The translations under genes and the position numbers were made by a program. The notes beneath the pieces were generated by a model. It searched no databases. It saw only the letters and a list, made by a program, of their open reading frames with translations, and was not told the origin of the DNA. From positions 30,851 through 88,802 of the forward strand of contig NZHD01000097.1 in the NCBI GenBank assembly GCA_002691205.1: DNA of 57,952 nucleotides, in the 5' to 3' direction. Below, in pieces: positions 46,795 through 55,711 of the stretch. Position 1 is the first letter of the stretch. Each line of letters opens with the position of its first letter. The DNA comes from Deltaproteobacteria bacterium. GTDB taxonomy: Bacteria > Myxococcota_A > UBA9160 > UBA4427.

Positions 46795-49542
46795 TTAAGC
46801 ACCGTACATCCGAAAGACCCGCCTTCCAAGATAGAACATCGTCACCAGAAACAGACCCATCGATGATCCAAGTGCTGCGATATACGGAAAACCGAAAATC
46901 TCCATGATCTTGTAGATTGGAATCACTAACTGGTGGAACACGTAAATCGGCAGGGCCAGCACACCAAAGGTCAAGGCCAGTCGTAACAACCATCGTAGAG
47001 GCGGCCTGCCCCGTGCCCACGCAGGCACCAGCATCAAAAACACTCCCAAAAAAAACAGGCAAAGGCTCCCATAAAATCCCAGACCCGTCAGCGACGTGGG
47101 CTGCCAGGAGACCTGATAGAACATGCTAGTTCCGTGCGTGTGAACCAGACTAGATCCGCAAAAAAGGGTTCCAACCCCGCCGACAAGAAGCATGCGGTGA
47201 CGTATCAGATCAAGATCGTTTTGTTGCGAGATCCAGTAGCCTACAGCGATGCCTGCTGCTGTCATCGCACCCAGCTTGAATATGTTGTACCCGCCTTGGC
47301 CCAGCATCAGGCGGACCAATTCGAGAGGCGAGACCAACTGCATGTTAGGCAGCAGTTGTTCCATTCCCTGCCACACGATCCAAAGTGCAATCGAAGTGAC
47401 AAGCAATGTCGGGATAGGCGCGGAAAGCCGTGCCAAAACAGGCAGCCAAAGCCGTGCTGTGCACAACGCAATCACGTAATAAATCAGCACCGAGTAGATC
47501 GCATTAGATATCTTCAACCAGTTTATTGGATCACCGCGAACGACACCCCCTATCAGAGATATTAGGGTCATCATTAGCGCGCCGGATGCCACCAGCAGTA
47601 AGGCGCGGTCAGTACGGTGGATCACCGCGCCGGGGGATCGGGCCATTTCTGGCAGCATAAAGAGCCCAACACCGATCCCAAAGACCATTGCAAACCCCGG
47701 TGTTCCAAGCCGGCTAAATGAGATGAAGTAGGTTTCTGGCAGACCAAGCGCGCTCATAACTCCAGGCCCCCAATGTGCAACCAGCACTGCTATAACCACG
47801 ACCGCGCGGGTCAGTGTCAGCGACCATGTCAAACGCGTTCGTTCAGGAAGTGCGACCACCTTGAGAGAAGGCCGCGCAGGCGCCGCCGCACCCGAAAACG
47901 TCAAGGCCACGCTGCATAATGATGCCCCCTCAAAGGTGGCGTTGATTGTCTCGCGAGGTATGCCTTCATCCTCCATGAGAATTCCCATTTGCAAACCGCT
48001 CAGTGAATCCCCCCCAGACTCATAAAAGCTATCCTCGGGTCCGATGGTCACATCGCCCAGAACTCGGCTCCAAAGCGCAGCGATTTTTTTCTCATCGGAG
48101 GTGAGTGCCTCCGATTGAATTGGCTGCTCAAGCTGCATGCTGGTTTGGGCCATGTCGCTAAGCGTCTCAAGGCAAGTGCCTACGGCTTGGAGATCGACCT
48201 TCCCGGATTCTTGAAGCGGGATATCGTCAATACTGGCAACTTCGAAGCTGGGCTGCGGGATCTTGAGCCAATCCGCCACGCTTTTCTTGATCTCGCCCAA
48301 CTGTTTTTCGGAGGCATCAACAATAAGAATATACATTGTATCATCTCGCGAACTGCAGACGCATTTGATTCCCGACTTCAAAAGATGTTGTTCGACCTCA
48401 TCAAGACCCACACGAAGGCCGAAAACCTTCACGAAACGGCTCATCCGACCTACAATCTCAAAGGCACCGTTTGGAAGTCGGCGCGCAATATCGCCAGTGC
48501 GCAAAACATCGGAACCCTGCATGCCAGACAACTCACCGTCCGACCATGCATAGCCCATCATCGTATTTGGACCGCGATAGCACAATTCTCCCTCTTCCCC
48601 GTCTGGGAGAGGGTCTTGAGAATCATTATCAGCAACCCATAGGGCGCCACCGGGCACAGGAATTCCAATTGAATATGGCGTCTCTCGCGCCATTTCCGGT
48701 GGCAAGTAAGAAATACGGGGCGCGGCTTCAGTTTGGCCGTACATGACAATAAAATCCCAACCTTCTCGTTGGCTGCGTAAGCTCCACTTCTGGACCTGAT
48801 CGGGAGACAAGCGGCCTCCAGCCTGTGTCATATATCTCAAACTATCAAGATTTTGTGTTGCGACTTGTGCCTGTTCCAAGAGTTCAAAACTATGCGGCAC
48901 ACCGGCAAAACTAGTACACCCTGTATTTCTAAAAACTTCCCAAAATTCCGATTTAACGACCGTCTCCTGAGTCAATACTATTGCGCCGCCTGCAGCAAAG
49001 TGAGAATTCACGACCGACATGCCATATGAATATTGAAATGGCAGAGACATAGGCGCGCGGTCATCCTCAGTAATCCCGAGATATTCGATGATCGATGCCG
49101 CGTTGGCGGTCAGATTTGCATACGAAAGGCGTACCCATTTTGAAGAGCCAGTGGTTCCAGAGGTTGAAAGCAAAACTGCAAGTTCAGGATGCCATGCTTT
49201 AACGCCATCCTCATACATAATGAGTTCTTCTTCACCTGAGTGATAAGTGTAGGTGAGAGAAAGTCCGATCTCATCGCGCTTTTGATCAGCTTTCAGTAGC
49301 AGAACCGGACAACCCGCATTGAGCGCCGCGAAATAGCAGACATATTGCTTGTAGCCGCCATCACAGAAGAGACCTAAGAGCCCAGGCCTTGCTGCAAACG
49401 TTTTTGCCAGCGTCTCAACATCATCTGAAAATTTGGAATAGCTAATGAATGACCCATCGGACAGGAAGATGGCTGGCTTGTCGGAAGGTTTCAGATGCCA
49501 GAATCTACATTCCTTTTTCTGATTTTCGATACTGACTTGCAT
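46795..49542 (-). CDS. Adenylation domain - carrier protein - membrane acyltransferase-3 fusion
   Basis: A 915-residue three-part protein. Residues 1 to about 480 are an AMP-forming adenylation domain (STSGTTG at 126-132, YGQTEAAP, GDIARRLPNG, ESGKVDLQ with the late Lys). About 485-560 is a carrier domain with the phosphopantetheine serine S513 in YESGGDSLSG. About 575-915 is a multi-pass acyltransferase-3 (OafA-type) domain starting with the R-x10-H motif (R579, H590). It should activate an acid or amino acid, load it on the carrier arm and pass it to an acceptor across or at the inner membrane. The ATG at 49542 has AAGGTG upstream; a longer start at 49560 is possible. Substrate and acceptor are unknown. 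Confidence 0.85.
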   Translation of the reverse strand: MQVSIENQKKECRFWHLKPSDKPAIFLSDGSFISYSKFSDDVETLAKTFAARPGLLGLFCDGGYKQYVCYFAALNAGCPVLLLKADQKRDEIGLSLTYTYHSGEEELIMYEDGVKAWHPELAVLLSTSGTTGSSKWVRLSYANLTANAASIIEYLGITEDDRAPMSLPFQYSYGMSVVNSHFAAGGAIVLTQETVVKSEFWEVFRNTGCTSFAGVPHSFELLEQAQVATQNLDSLRYMTQAGGRLSPDQVQKWSLRSQREGWDFIVMYGQTEAAPRISYLPPEMARETPYSIGIPVPGGALWVADNDSQDPLPDGEEGELCYRGPNTMMGYAWSDGELSGMQGSDVLRTGDIARRLPNGAFEIVGRMSRFVKVFGLRVGLDEVEQHLLKSGIKCVCSSRDDTMYILIVDASEKQLGEIKKSVADWLKIPQPSFEVASIDDIPLQESGKVDLQAVGTCLETLSDMAQTSMQLEQPIQSEALTSDEKKIAALWSRVLGDVTIGPEDSFYESGGDSLSGLQMGILMEDEGIPRETINATFEGASLCSVALTFSGAAAPARPSLKVVALPERTRLTWSLTLTRAVVVIAVLVAHWGPGVMSALGLPETYFISFSRLGTPGFAMVFGIGVGLFMLPEMARSPGAVIHRTDRALLLVASGALMMTLISLIGGVVRGDPINWLKISNAIYSVLIYYVIALCTARLWLPVLARLSAPIPTLLVTSIALWIVWQGMEQLLPNMQLVSPLELVRLMLGQGGYNIFKLGAMTAAGIAVGYWISQQNDLDLIRHRMLLVGGVGTLFCGSSLVHTHGTSMFYQVSWQPTSLTGLGFYGSLCLFFLGVFLMLVPAWARGRPPLRWLLRLALTFGVLALPIYVFHQLVIPIYKIMEIFGFPYIAALGSSMGLFLVTMFYLGRRVFRMYGA

Positions 49543-50143
49543 GACGTCACCTTCAGTCATTCCCTTAGACTCAAGCTCACTATACCGGATAAACGACTAT
49601 ACGTTCCAGACGGAAGAAGAGGGCACGCTCGCCGCCAATGCTTTGTTGGACCAGGTCGTTATCGGTGGTCCCGAAGGCCTCTTTAATTCCAATCCGACCC
49701 TGATCAACGGCCACGATCTCCCGCTGGTTCCCGGCAGTTACTACACAGCCACTCCCTTCGGGATCGCGCCTGGGGGCACCATGGCTGTTGACGTTGCGCA
49801 TAACTTCGCTTCCGGCGACAACTTCGTTTGGGTTATGGATATACTCACCCCCACTCGTGCGCCCGTCGAGGCGAATTCCGCACTTGCTGTCTAGAGCCCC
49901 CTGCCCGAACCCGGACGTTGTGACGGAAGCCAGCTTGTGTCCTATCCCAGTAAGAATGACTTTTATGATCCACACGCGGTGTATTTCATCTCCCTGAAAA
50001 CCAGCCAGCGATGGGTTAAAGCTCGTCAGAAATACCTTGCCGAAGCGTGGTCACCCAGATCCGGAGAACAAATACAGAGAAATCCTTCGATGCAGTCAGC
50101 GTGCCGGCTCTTCAAACTCGAGTCTTATCAAGAGAGAAGCTGA
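49541..50143 (+). pseudogene. Possible decayed reading frame with an internal TAG
   Basis: Starting head-to-head with the fusion gene, an open frame runs to a TAG at 49892-49894. The same frame then continues for about 80 more codons to 50143. The first part is acidic/hydrophobic and reads like secreted-protein sequence (EEEGTLAANALLDQ, GGTMAVDVAHNFASGDNFVW). The second contains KNDFYDPHAVYFISLKTSQ. I do not recognise a family. It may be a broken gene remnant or chance open sequence. No ribosome-binding site for the ATG is evident and the first codons overlap the antisense gene's start. Confidence 0.3.
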
Positions 50144-50229
50144 GAAACCGAGAAGTCACAGTGAATTTCGGGGATAGTTGTATGTCTGATCACTTTGGCG
50201 GCTTCTGGGTCTTGGCGCGAAGTGCTTAT
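49895..50229. other. Region without a confident gene
   Basis: Apart from the in-frame continuation of the possible broken gene up to 50143, these 335 bases hold only short overlapping frames with no family resemblance. No RNA gene, strong hairpin or repeat was seen. Confidence 0.5.
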
Positions 50230-50856
50230 TCACAGCCTCTCAAATTCATAGCCAAACCTTTCGAGGTCATGACGAAATCGCGATCTGATGAGCTCAGCCT
50301 GCTCGGAGTTGTAGTATGTTGAATAGTGCTTCTCGGTGTGCTTTCGGTTTGAAACGCCCATTTTTTCGGACCAGGGCAATGATAGCTTTCGGCCTAAGTG
50401 CTTTTCAGTCATGCAGTCGAAATCTTCCTGCAGGGATTCGGTCCTTAAAATGACATCTACTTCTGGACCAATGCAATCTGCCATCGGAGACTTATTGGCA
50501 AATAGGTCTTGCTCCCAATCAGCCATTCTGGGGGCAGTGAGCCACTCCTGCCATCCTTTCGCTGGCCACCATTTCCTAAAGCGTCCAGGACCCTTTTCTA
50601 AGAATTTTGGTCGTGCACGGAGCTGAGAATGAGAGTAATACAGCGACACCACTAAGCTCCAAGGGTTTCGAACCACTGAGAACTTTAGGTAGTGATCCCA
50701 TTCAGAGGCATAGATCTTCTTAGCTTGTTTCCAATCGAGATGTTTCTTTTGACTGTCGGCGAGCCACCAATCGTAGCCGGTTAATGCCTCCTCTATCGAG
50801 CTTCCTCCAGTGCGTGGCAGATGAATAAAGATCATTCTATTTCTGTGACAGATCAT
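50230..50856 (-). CDS. Sulfotransferase family 2-like protein
   Basis: A 208-residue protein with a PAPS-type loop near its start (FIHLPRTGGSSIEEAL, about 10-25) and the 3'-phosphate segment KFSVVRNPWSLVVSLYY about 60 residues on, the pattern of bacterial Sulfotransfer_2 proteins. It is smaller than the two sulfotransferase-like genes in the polysaccharide locus and of a different subgroup. No ribosome-binding site is evident before the ATG at 50856, and it stands alone between gene-free stretches. Acceptor unknown. Confidence 0.8.
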   Translation of the reverse strand: MICHRNRMIFIHLPRTGGSSIEEALTGYDWWLADSQKKHLDWKQAKKIYASEWDHYLKFSVVRNPWSLVVSLYYSHSQLRARPKFLEKGPGRFRKWWPAKGWQEWLTAPRMADWEQDLFANKSPMADCIGPEVDVILRTESLQEDFDCMTEKHLGRKLSLPWSEKMGVSNRKHTEKHYSTYYNSEQAELIRSRFRHDLERFGYEFERL

Positions 50857-51174
50857 GATGGCGTTTTTGAATTCCTCATTTGGGCTGGACGCTGGGTCCG
50901 GGTTCTACTCACCTTAGTCCGAAGCTTATCATCAGAATATAAACGAATTGCCGCGAAAAAACTGTCGAGGTAGAGTTCTCAAGGCTCCGAGGCTGAACCA
51001 AGAGACAAGCCAAAACCCGAAGAGCAAGAGGATCCGAAGAATCGAGATTCGAATGAAGCGAGACGCCACTCAAGGACTGATCGCGGCTTGCTTGAGCATG
51101 GAATGCAGGCTTAACAGCTTCTCGCGGAGCAGATAAGGAACGACATACCAAGCCCTCCCATGGTTACCACGGCA
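50857..51174. other. Gene-free stretch (318 bases)
   Basis: Only short frames in conflicting registers are present. I see no RNA gene, convincing promoter or repeat. The bases near 50857-50900 may carry the promoter of the sulfotransferase gene on the minus strand. Confidence 0.5.
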
Positions 51175-51867
51175 TCAGTAGTCAAAAGACGAGCAGCCAC
51201 TCCGATGGAATCTTTTCTTGCCGGTTCTGGGTCCGTTAATCGTATAAGTGCCACTCTCGGTCTCGGTCCCTGCAATTGGCACTACCTGTGCGCTCACTGT
51301 TTCAAACGCAATCGTAAACCTGGCCTGAGGTGTGACCATGGTTCCCTCGGGTACCCCGTCTCCTGCCTCTGGATAACGGTCAAGAAAATCTTGGGCTGAG
51401 CCCTTCGTTGCGTATTCCACGATCTGAACGTTCGAAAAAGTGTAAACCGTAGTTGCAATGCTGAAGGGCTGATTTTTCCCTAATGCCTCTTCGGCTGCGC
51501 CAACGTCGTCTTCATCGGCATCTCGCGTTTTGTGACCAGAAGTAAAGGTGAGCGCGGCTTCCGGATATAGCGTGCCCGACGCCAGCGCATTCACCAAGCT
51601 GATCACAGGGCTGCTCTCATTCATCATAAAGCTCATCCCAAGTGGGCACATCTCAGTACGCTTCCGTGATAAATTTCGAAACAATTTCCAATTCCACTCT
51701 TCCACGCGAAGGTACTCCTCCTGATTGCCTTCCGGACTCATGTCTCCCGGAAGGCCTGGAATCTTGAGGTACGAACCCCCTATGGGAAGATCAGAAGCAA
51801 TTGCTCTGCCATTCATCAGAATAAACGCGACGATAAAAAAGAGGCCGATCAGACGTGGTGGTTTCAT
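51175..51867 (-). CDS. Exported Hcp-like (T6SS tube-type fold) protein
   Basis: A 230-residue protein with a clear Sec signal peptide (MKPPRLIGLFFIVAFILMN, cleavage near AIAS-DL). The mature part resembles the Hcp family: SYLKIPGLPGDM, an EEWNWK segment, SLVNALASGTLYPEAALTF, a VYTFSNVQIVEY strand and PQARFTIAFETVSAQV near the end follow the order of Hcp beta-strands. Hcp forms hexameric rings and the T6SS tube and normally has no signal peptide. A longer start at 51963 is open, but the ATG at 51867 has GAGGA upstream and begins the signal. No T6SS genes are in the window. Confidence 0.65.
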   Translation of the reverse strand: MKPPRLIGLFFIVAFILMNGRAIASDLPIGGSYLKIPGLPGDMSPEGNQEEYLRVEEWNWKLFRNLSRKRTEMCPLGMSFMMNESSPVISLVNALASGTLYPEAALTFTSGHKTRDADEDDVGAAEEALGKNQPFSIATTVYTFSNVQIVEYATKGSAQDFLDRYPEAGDGVPEGTMVTPQARFTIAFETVSAQVVPIAGTETESGTYTINGPRTGKKRFHRSGCSSFDY

Positions 51868-52382
51868 GGTGCTTTCCTCAAAAAAATAGATGGACACCAA
51901 AGCCGAGAACTCGATCCAGCACCCATGAGACAGACACTCCGGAAAAGATGAAAGGGATGACAACGCTCCCCGAGTCTCTCACATCCAAGAAGTAAATTCG
52001 AACCAAACCTTTCGCGTACACATCAAAGTCATCAAAAACAACCAAGTGTACAATCGATGACTCACTCCGAAAGAAAATCGCCCACCCGATCCAGGCACCG
52101 CGGTGGGACCGCACCAGGAGCGTGAGTCGGCACAAAGCCTCACTTCCTAAGCACGGTCAGCCAAAGGCTGGCGGTGACTACAAGAATGGCTATTTCGGTT
52201 TTAGAGGCCTAAGGCTCAGTCAAGAGATCGGAGGGAGAGAAGTTCGTCGTGAGCCCGCGGGCCCCTCTAGGGCTTCCTTTTAAGCGCCGCTACTTGTATC
52301 CGCCGTGCGGCGTTCGGAAGAGATCGAGAGAGCCATAGGTCCAAGTCATCCTGCATTACTCAGAAACGGAGGAATCGAAAAA
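51868..52382. other. Gene-free stretch (515 bases)
   Basis: No frame here has coding character or a family match. Two GC-rich short stems occur at about 52158-52170 (CAGCC / GGCTG) and 52292-52318 (CGCCGC / GCGGCG), neither with a T tract. The region probably contains the promoter of the Hcp-like gene on the minus strand. Confidence 0.5.
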
Positions 52383-53270
52383 CTAATCAAGGCCGGGCAT
52401 TTTTTGTTTCACGATCTCAGACAGCAACGGACTGGACTCAGCCCTGTGAAACGAGTCACTGATCGCAGAAAAACGCGCATCCACTGGCCATCGAAAATTG
52501 GGATGGGTGATGATATACAGTTCTTTTGCAGCAATCGCCTCCACCACCCGCTCTCCAACTAACTGGATCGATGCGCCGGCATCAATGACACTTTGCATCT
52601 GCTGATTGAGTTCAGAGTCTCGCTTGGACAGTTCTTCTTGAGCCTCGTCCGACTGATATCGGGCTTGTTTGTTTCTCTGCGAAAGATTAATCCGCGTTTT
52701 TACAAATGCCGGACACAGCACAGATACGTGAATGTTCTGATCCTTCAATTCCGCGTGCCATCCTTCTGACATGGCAACCACCGCAGCCTTTGTGGCTGAA
52801 TATGCGCTGGCCATGGGCAGCGAACAAAAGCCAGCCATTGAGGCCACATTAATCACCCAGCCCCCTTCGCCATGTTCCTCTATCAACGGTATGACAGCTT
52901 GAGCGCCAAACACTACGCCCAGAAGATTCACATCTACGATCCACCGCCAATCTTTTTCTGTCGATGTCTGTATCGGGCCTGGCGCACCGCCCACTCCGGC
53001 GTTGTTTACGAGCATATGAACCTTGCCAAAACGCGCTCGCGTTTTCTGAGCAACATCACCCCATTGCTCGCTGCTGGTGACGTCAAGATTGAGCCCCAAA
53101 CTCGGAATGCCTAGACCCTCTATGTGCTGCTGTGCCTTTGCTAGCTGTTCGGCATTAATGTCAGCTATCACGATGTTCATGCCATGGCTGCCGAGAACTT
53201 GTGCCAACCCGAAGCCTATGCCTTCTGCGCCGCCGCTAATGATGGCCGTCTTTCCGTTCAGTTCTTTCAT
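52383..53270 (-). CDS. Short-chain dehydrogenase/reductase (SDR)
   Basis: A 295-residue classical SDR. The nucleotide motif is ISGGAEGIG (10-18), followed by NNAGVGGAPG, INVASMAGF and the catalytic Y-x3-K in SAYSATKAAVV. D37 after the second strand (IVIADI) suggests NAD preference. It oxidises or reduces an unknown alcohol or ketone. The C-terminal region has a Lys/Gln-rich helix. AAGGGA lies seven bases before the ATG. It is a single-gene unit. Confidence 0.92.
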   Translation of the reverse strand: MKELNGKTAIISGGAEGIGFGLAQVLGSHGMNIVIADINAEQLAKAQQHIEGLGIPSLGLNLDVTSSEQWGDVAQKTRARFGKVHMLVNNAGVGGAPGPIQTSTEKDWRWIVDVNLLGVVFGAQAVIPLIEEHGEGGWVINVASMAGFCSLPMASAYSATKAAVVAMSEGWHAELKDQNIHVSVLCPAFVKTRINLSQRNKQARYQSDEAQEELSKRDSELNQQMQSVIDAGASIQLVGERVVEAIAAKELYIITHPNFRWPVDARFSAISDSFHRAESSPLLSEIVKQKMPGLD

Positions 53271-53737
53271 TTTCCATTCCCTTTACCTTAGAGACAGACA
53301 CGCTTTTCCGCGCCGTTGAGCCGCAGAACAGAGTGCGTACTACAGCTACATGCATCCGTAACGGCACTCCCCTAGAGATTCAACAGAAGGGCCATGCCCG
53401 GACGCTATGGCAAAACAAAGCGCGAATGCTCTATCCACGCAACAATGATCGGACCGACCTAAGTGACTTGATGGGCGACGTCCTTCTCGCTTACAGCGCA
53501 GATCTTTAAAACAGTTTTGCCCGTCAACCGCAAGGAAGCGGTCTGTGATGAACTCCTTTCGAAGGCTACAAAAAAACGGTCGTTCCACTCACTACGCTGG
53601 CCAGATCTAGCTCGTTAGTTCTCGTCGTGAGACCAAGCAAGGCCCTGCGGCCCCAGCTATCACGTTGGCTTCGAGATGGCTTAGCCATTATTAGGCATAG
53701 CCCAACACTGATGACACAGACGCTTCGGCTCTACTCG
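53271..53737. other. Gene-free stretch (467 bases)
   Basis: Between the SDR and amidohydrolase genes only short frames occur. One plus-strand frame from a GTG at 53333 to 53509 (58 codons) has protein-like composition but no ribosome-binding site or known family, so I do not call it. No repeats or RNA genes were recognised. Confidence 0.5.
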
Positions 53738-55465
53738 TCAGGCCTCGGCGCTCTTTCCCCGCCCGCCGCGAAGCAGCTTGCCCGAGTGAATGTGAGTTTC
53801 CTTATCGTCTTCGATGGTCACTTCGCCGTTCACAAGAACGAATCTGTAGCCCATTCCGGCGGAGACCACTCTGTACTCGTCACCTGGCAAGTCGTGTCGG
53901 AAGTTCGGGAATTCGTAATCGAGTTTCTCATAGTCATACACAACGATGTCAGCCGCGGCCCCTTCTCGGAGCGTGCCGCGATCCTGAAAGCCTGCACAGA
54001 ATGCGGGCAGAGCTGACAGGCGCCAGTGCGCTTCTTCGAGTGACAACATCTCATGCTCTCGGACGTACAGCGAGATCAACTCCGTCGCATAACTCCCCGC
54101 CGCCAGATACTTGAGGTGTGCACCGCCATCGGACAGACCCGGAATGACCCAAGAGTTTTCGAGGAGCTGCTTGATTCCCTCAATGCCAATATCGAATTGC
54201 GGGGCCTGGAAGCTCGTCTTGAGATTATCCGAAATAACGAGATCGCAAATCGCGTCAACCACGTGAACCCCGCGCGCTTCCGCGATATCACCCACGGACT
54301 GGCCGATCCATTGTTCGTTCTCTGAATTCTCAACCGAAACGACCCTCGCTTCATCGACGCCGCCGATGAACATATACTTGAGCGGTTCGGCCCTCAGCTT
54401 TTCGCGGATCGACTCATCGGCCAGGTTCTCAAGAATCTTTTCATTCTGCGTGTTTGGCCCGGCATACTCTTCCCATACGGGACCCCAAAGATCCCAATAA
54501 TCGAAGGTAAAGAGCAACGGCGGATTTTGCGTAATGCCTTGCCCGTAGATCCGCAGACCTTTCTCCCTGCACCTGTCGAACCACTCGAAGAGATTCTTAT
54601 GCATATCGATCATCATGTTCGACGCAGGAAGGGCCTGATAGATGATCGGAGCCCCTGATACTTCCGCGAGTTGTTCCCAATGTTCTCTAGGCATCGTCGC
54701 ACCCGATAGCTCAATGAACCCCTCCCCACGCTCGCCGAGCACTTCTGCAAGAGCGATTTGAGTCTCCGGCCACATCACGTCCGAAGGCATAGGTGTCCCA
54801 TCGAAATCGGATTGGGCTGCCCCGCCGGCGGTCGGCGCCGTGGGATCTCCCGAGACGCCAAGGGTCTGAGAAGACCAGCCACACGCACCCGCATCCATGG
54901 CCTCATTAAGGAGTCGCTTAAGCTCTTCAGTCTCCGCTTCGGTGGGTTTCCGCCCGGCCTTTGCATCCTCGAGCCCCATGACCCAGATCAACAACGGATT
55001 GACGCCAACGTACGGGAGGAGGTTCACCGCCTTAGGCGCGCGGTCGATGCTGTCGAGCATCTCAGGATAGCTCTCCCAATCCCAAGGAATCGACGCTTCC
55101 ATCGTCGCCATAGGAATTGCTTCAACCTTCGTCATCGACTCCATCGCGCGATATTGCAGGTCCTTCTTACAGGGCGCAAAACCAAAACCACAATTGCCGA
55201 TCACCACCGACGTCACGCCGTTCCAGCCACTCGTCGTGAGGTAGGGATCCCAGAAAACCTGTGCATCATAGTGAGTGTGCAAGTCAATGAAGCCCGGCGC
55301 GACGACCATGCCTTCTGCGTCGAGTTCCCGCGCACCCTCCCCGTCCTTGATCCGACCCATGCGCTTGATCACACCATCCTTGACTCCGATGTCCCCCTTA
55401 TATCGAGGGCTTCGAGCACCATCAATGATCATGCCGTTGCGAATCACTATGTCGTATTGGGCCAT
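53738..55465 (-). CDS. Amidohydrolase, N-acyl-D-amino-acid deacylase-like
   Basis: A 575-residue amidohydrolase-superfamily protein of the D-aminoacylase group. Metal ligands H63 and H65 lie in FIDLHTHYDAQ. NCGFGFAPC follows, and the late Asp is in LSDGGAHLKYL. D-aminoacylases remove acyl groups from N-acyl-D-amino acids, but the same family includes hydantoinase-like and dehydratase-like enzymes, so substrate is open. The ATG is preceded by AGGAGA. It is isolated between gaps, and full length for the family. Confidence 0.88.
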   Translation of the reverse strand: MAQYDIVIRNGMIIDGARSPRYKGDIGVKDGVIKRMGRIKDGEGARELDAEGMVVAPGFIDLHTHYDAQVFWDPYLTTSGWNGVTSVVIGNCGFGFAPCKKDLQYRAMESMTKVEAIPMATMEASIPWDWESYPEMLDSIDRAPKAVNLLPYVGVNPLLIWVMGLEDAKAGRKPTEAETEELKRLLNEAMDAGACGWSSQTLGVSGDPTAPTAGGAAQSDFDGTPMPSDVMWPETQIALAEVLGERGEGFIELSGATMPREHWEQLAEVSGAPIIYQALPASNMMIDMHKNLFEWFDRCREKGLRIYGQGITQNPPLLFTFDYWDLWGPVWEEYAGPNTQNEKILENLADESIREKLRAEPLKYMFIGGVDEARVVSVENSENEQWIGQSVGDIAEARGVHVVDAICDLVISDNLKTSFQAPQFDIGIEGIKQLLENSWVIPGLSDGGAHLKYLAAGSYATELISLYVREHEMLSLEEAHWRLSALPAFCAGFQDRGTLREGAAADIVVYDYEKLDYEFPNFRHDLPGDEYRVVSAGMGYRFVLVNGEVTIEDDKETHIHSGKLLRGGRGKSAEA

Positions 55466-55711
55466 GCTTTAATTCTCCTAGCGAGGCACTCGGGGCGCGC
55501 TCGTTTTCCAGTACACTCTACGCAGTATGCACCATTCAGGTGCCGTCGGGAGATTACTCTGCGACTTGCTTCAACTTCAACCTAAAAGCTCTAAACGTGC
55601 CCCGAGCACCCTGTTTCTGCAGTCCCTGTGCCTTTTCTTTTGTTTCAACTGGAGACAATCCAACCGTCCAGAATAGATCCTTGGAATCCGTGCCCACTCA
55701 TGAACTCGTAG

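Noticed and set aside
49580..49975. 131-codon minus-strand frame opposite the possible broken gene
   Set aside because: It is antisense to a more protein-like frame and has glycine-rich, low-information composition.
53333..53509. 58-codon plus-strand frame with GTG start
   Set aside because: Protein-like near its end, but no ribosome-binding site, short, and no family recognised.
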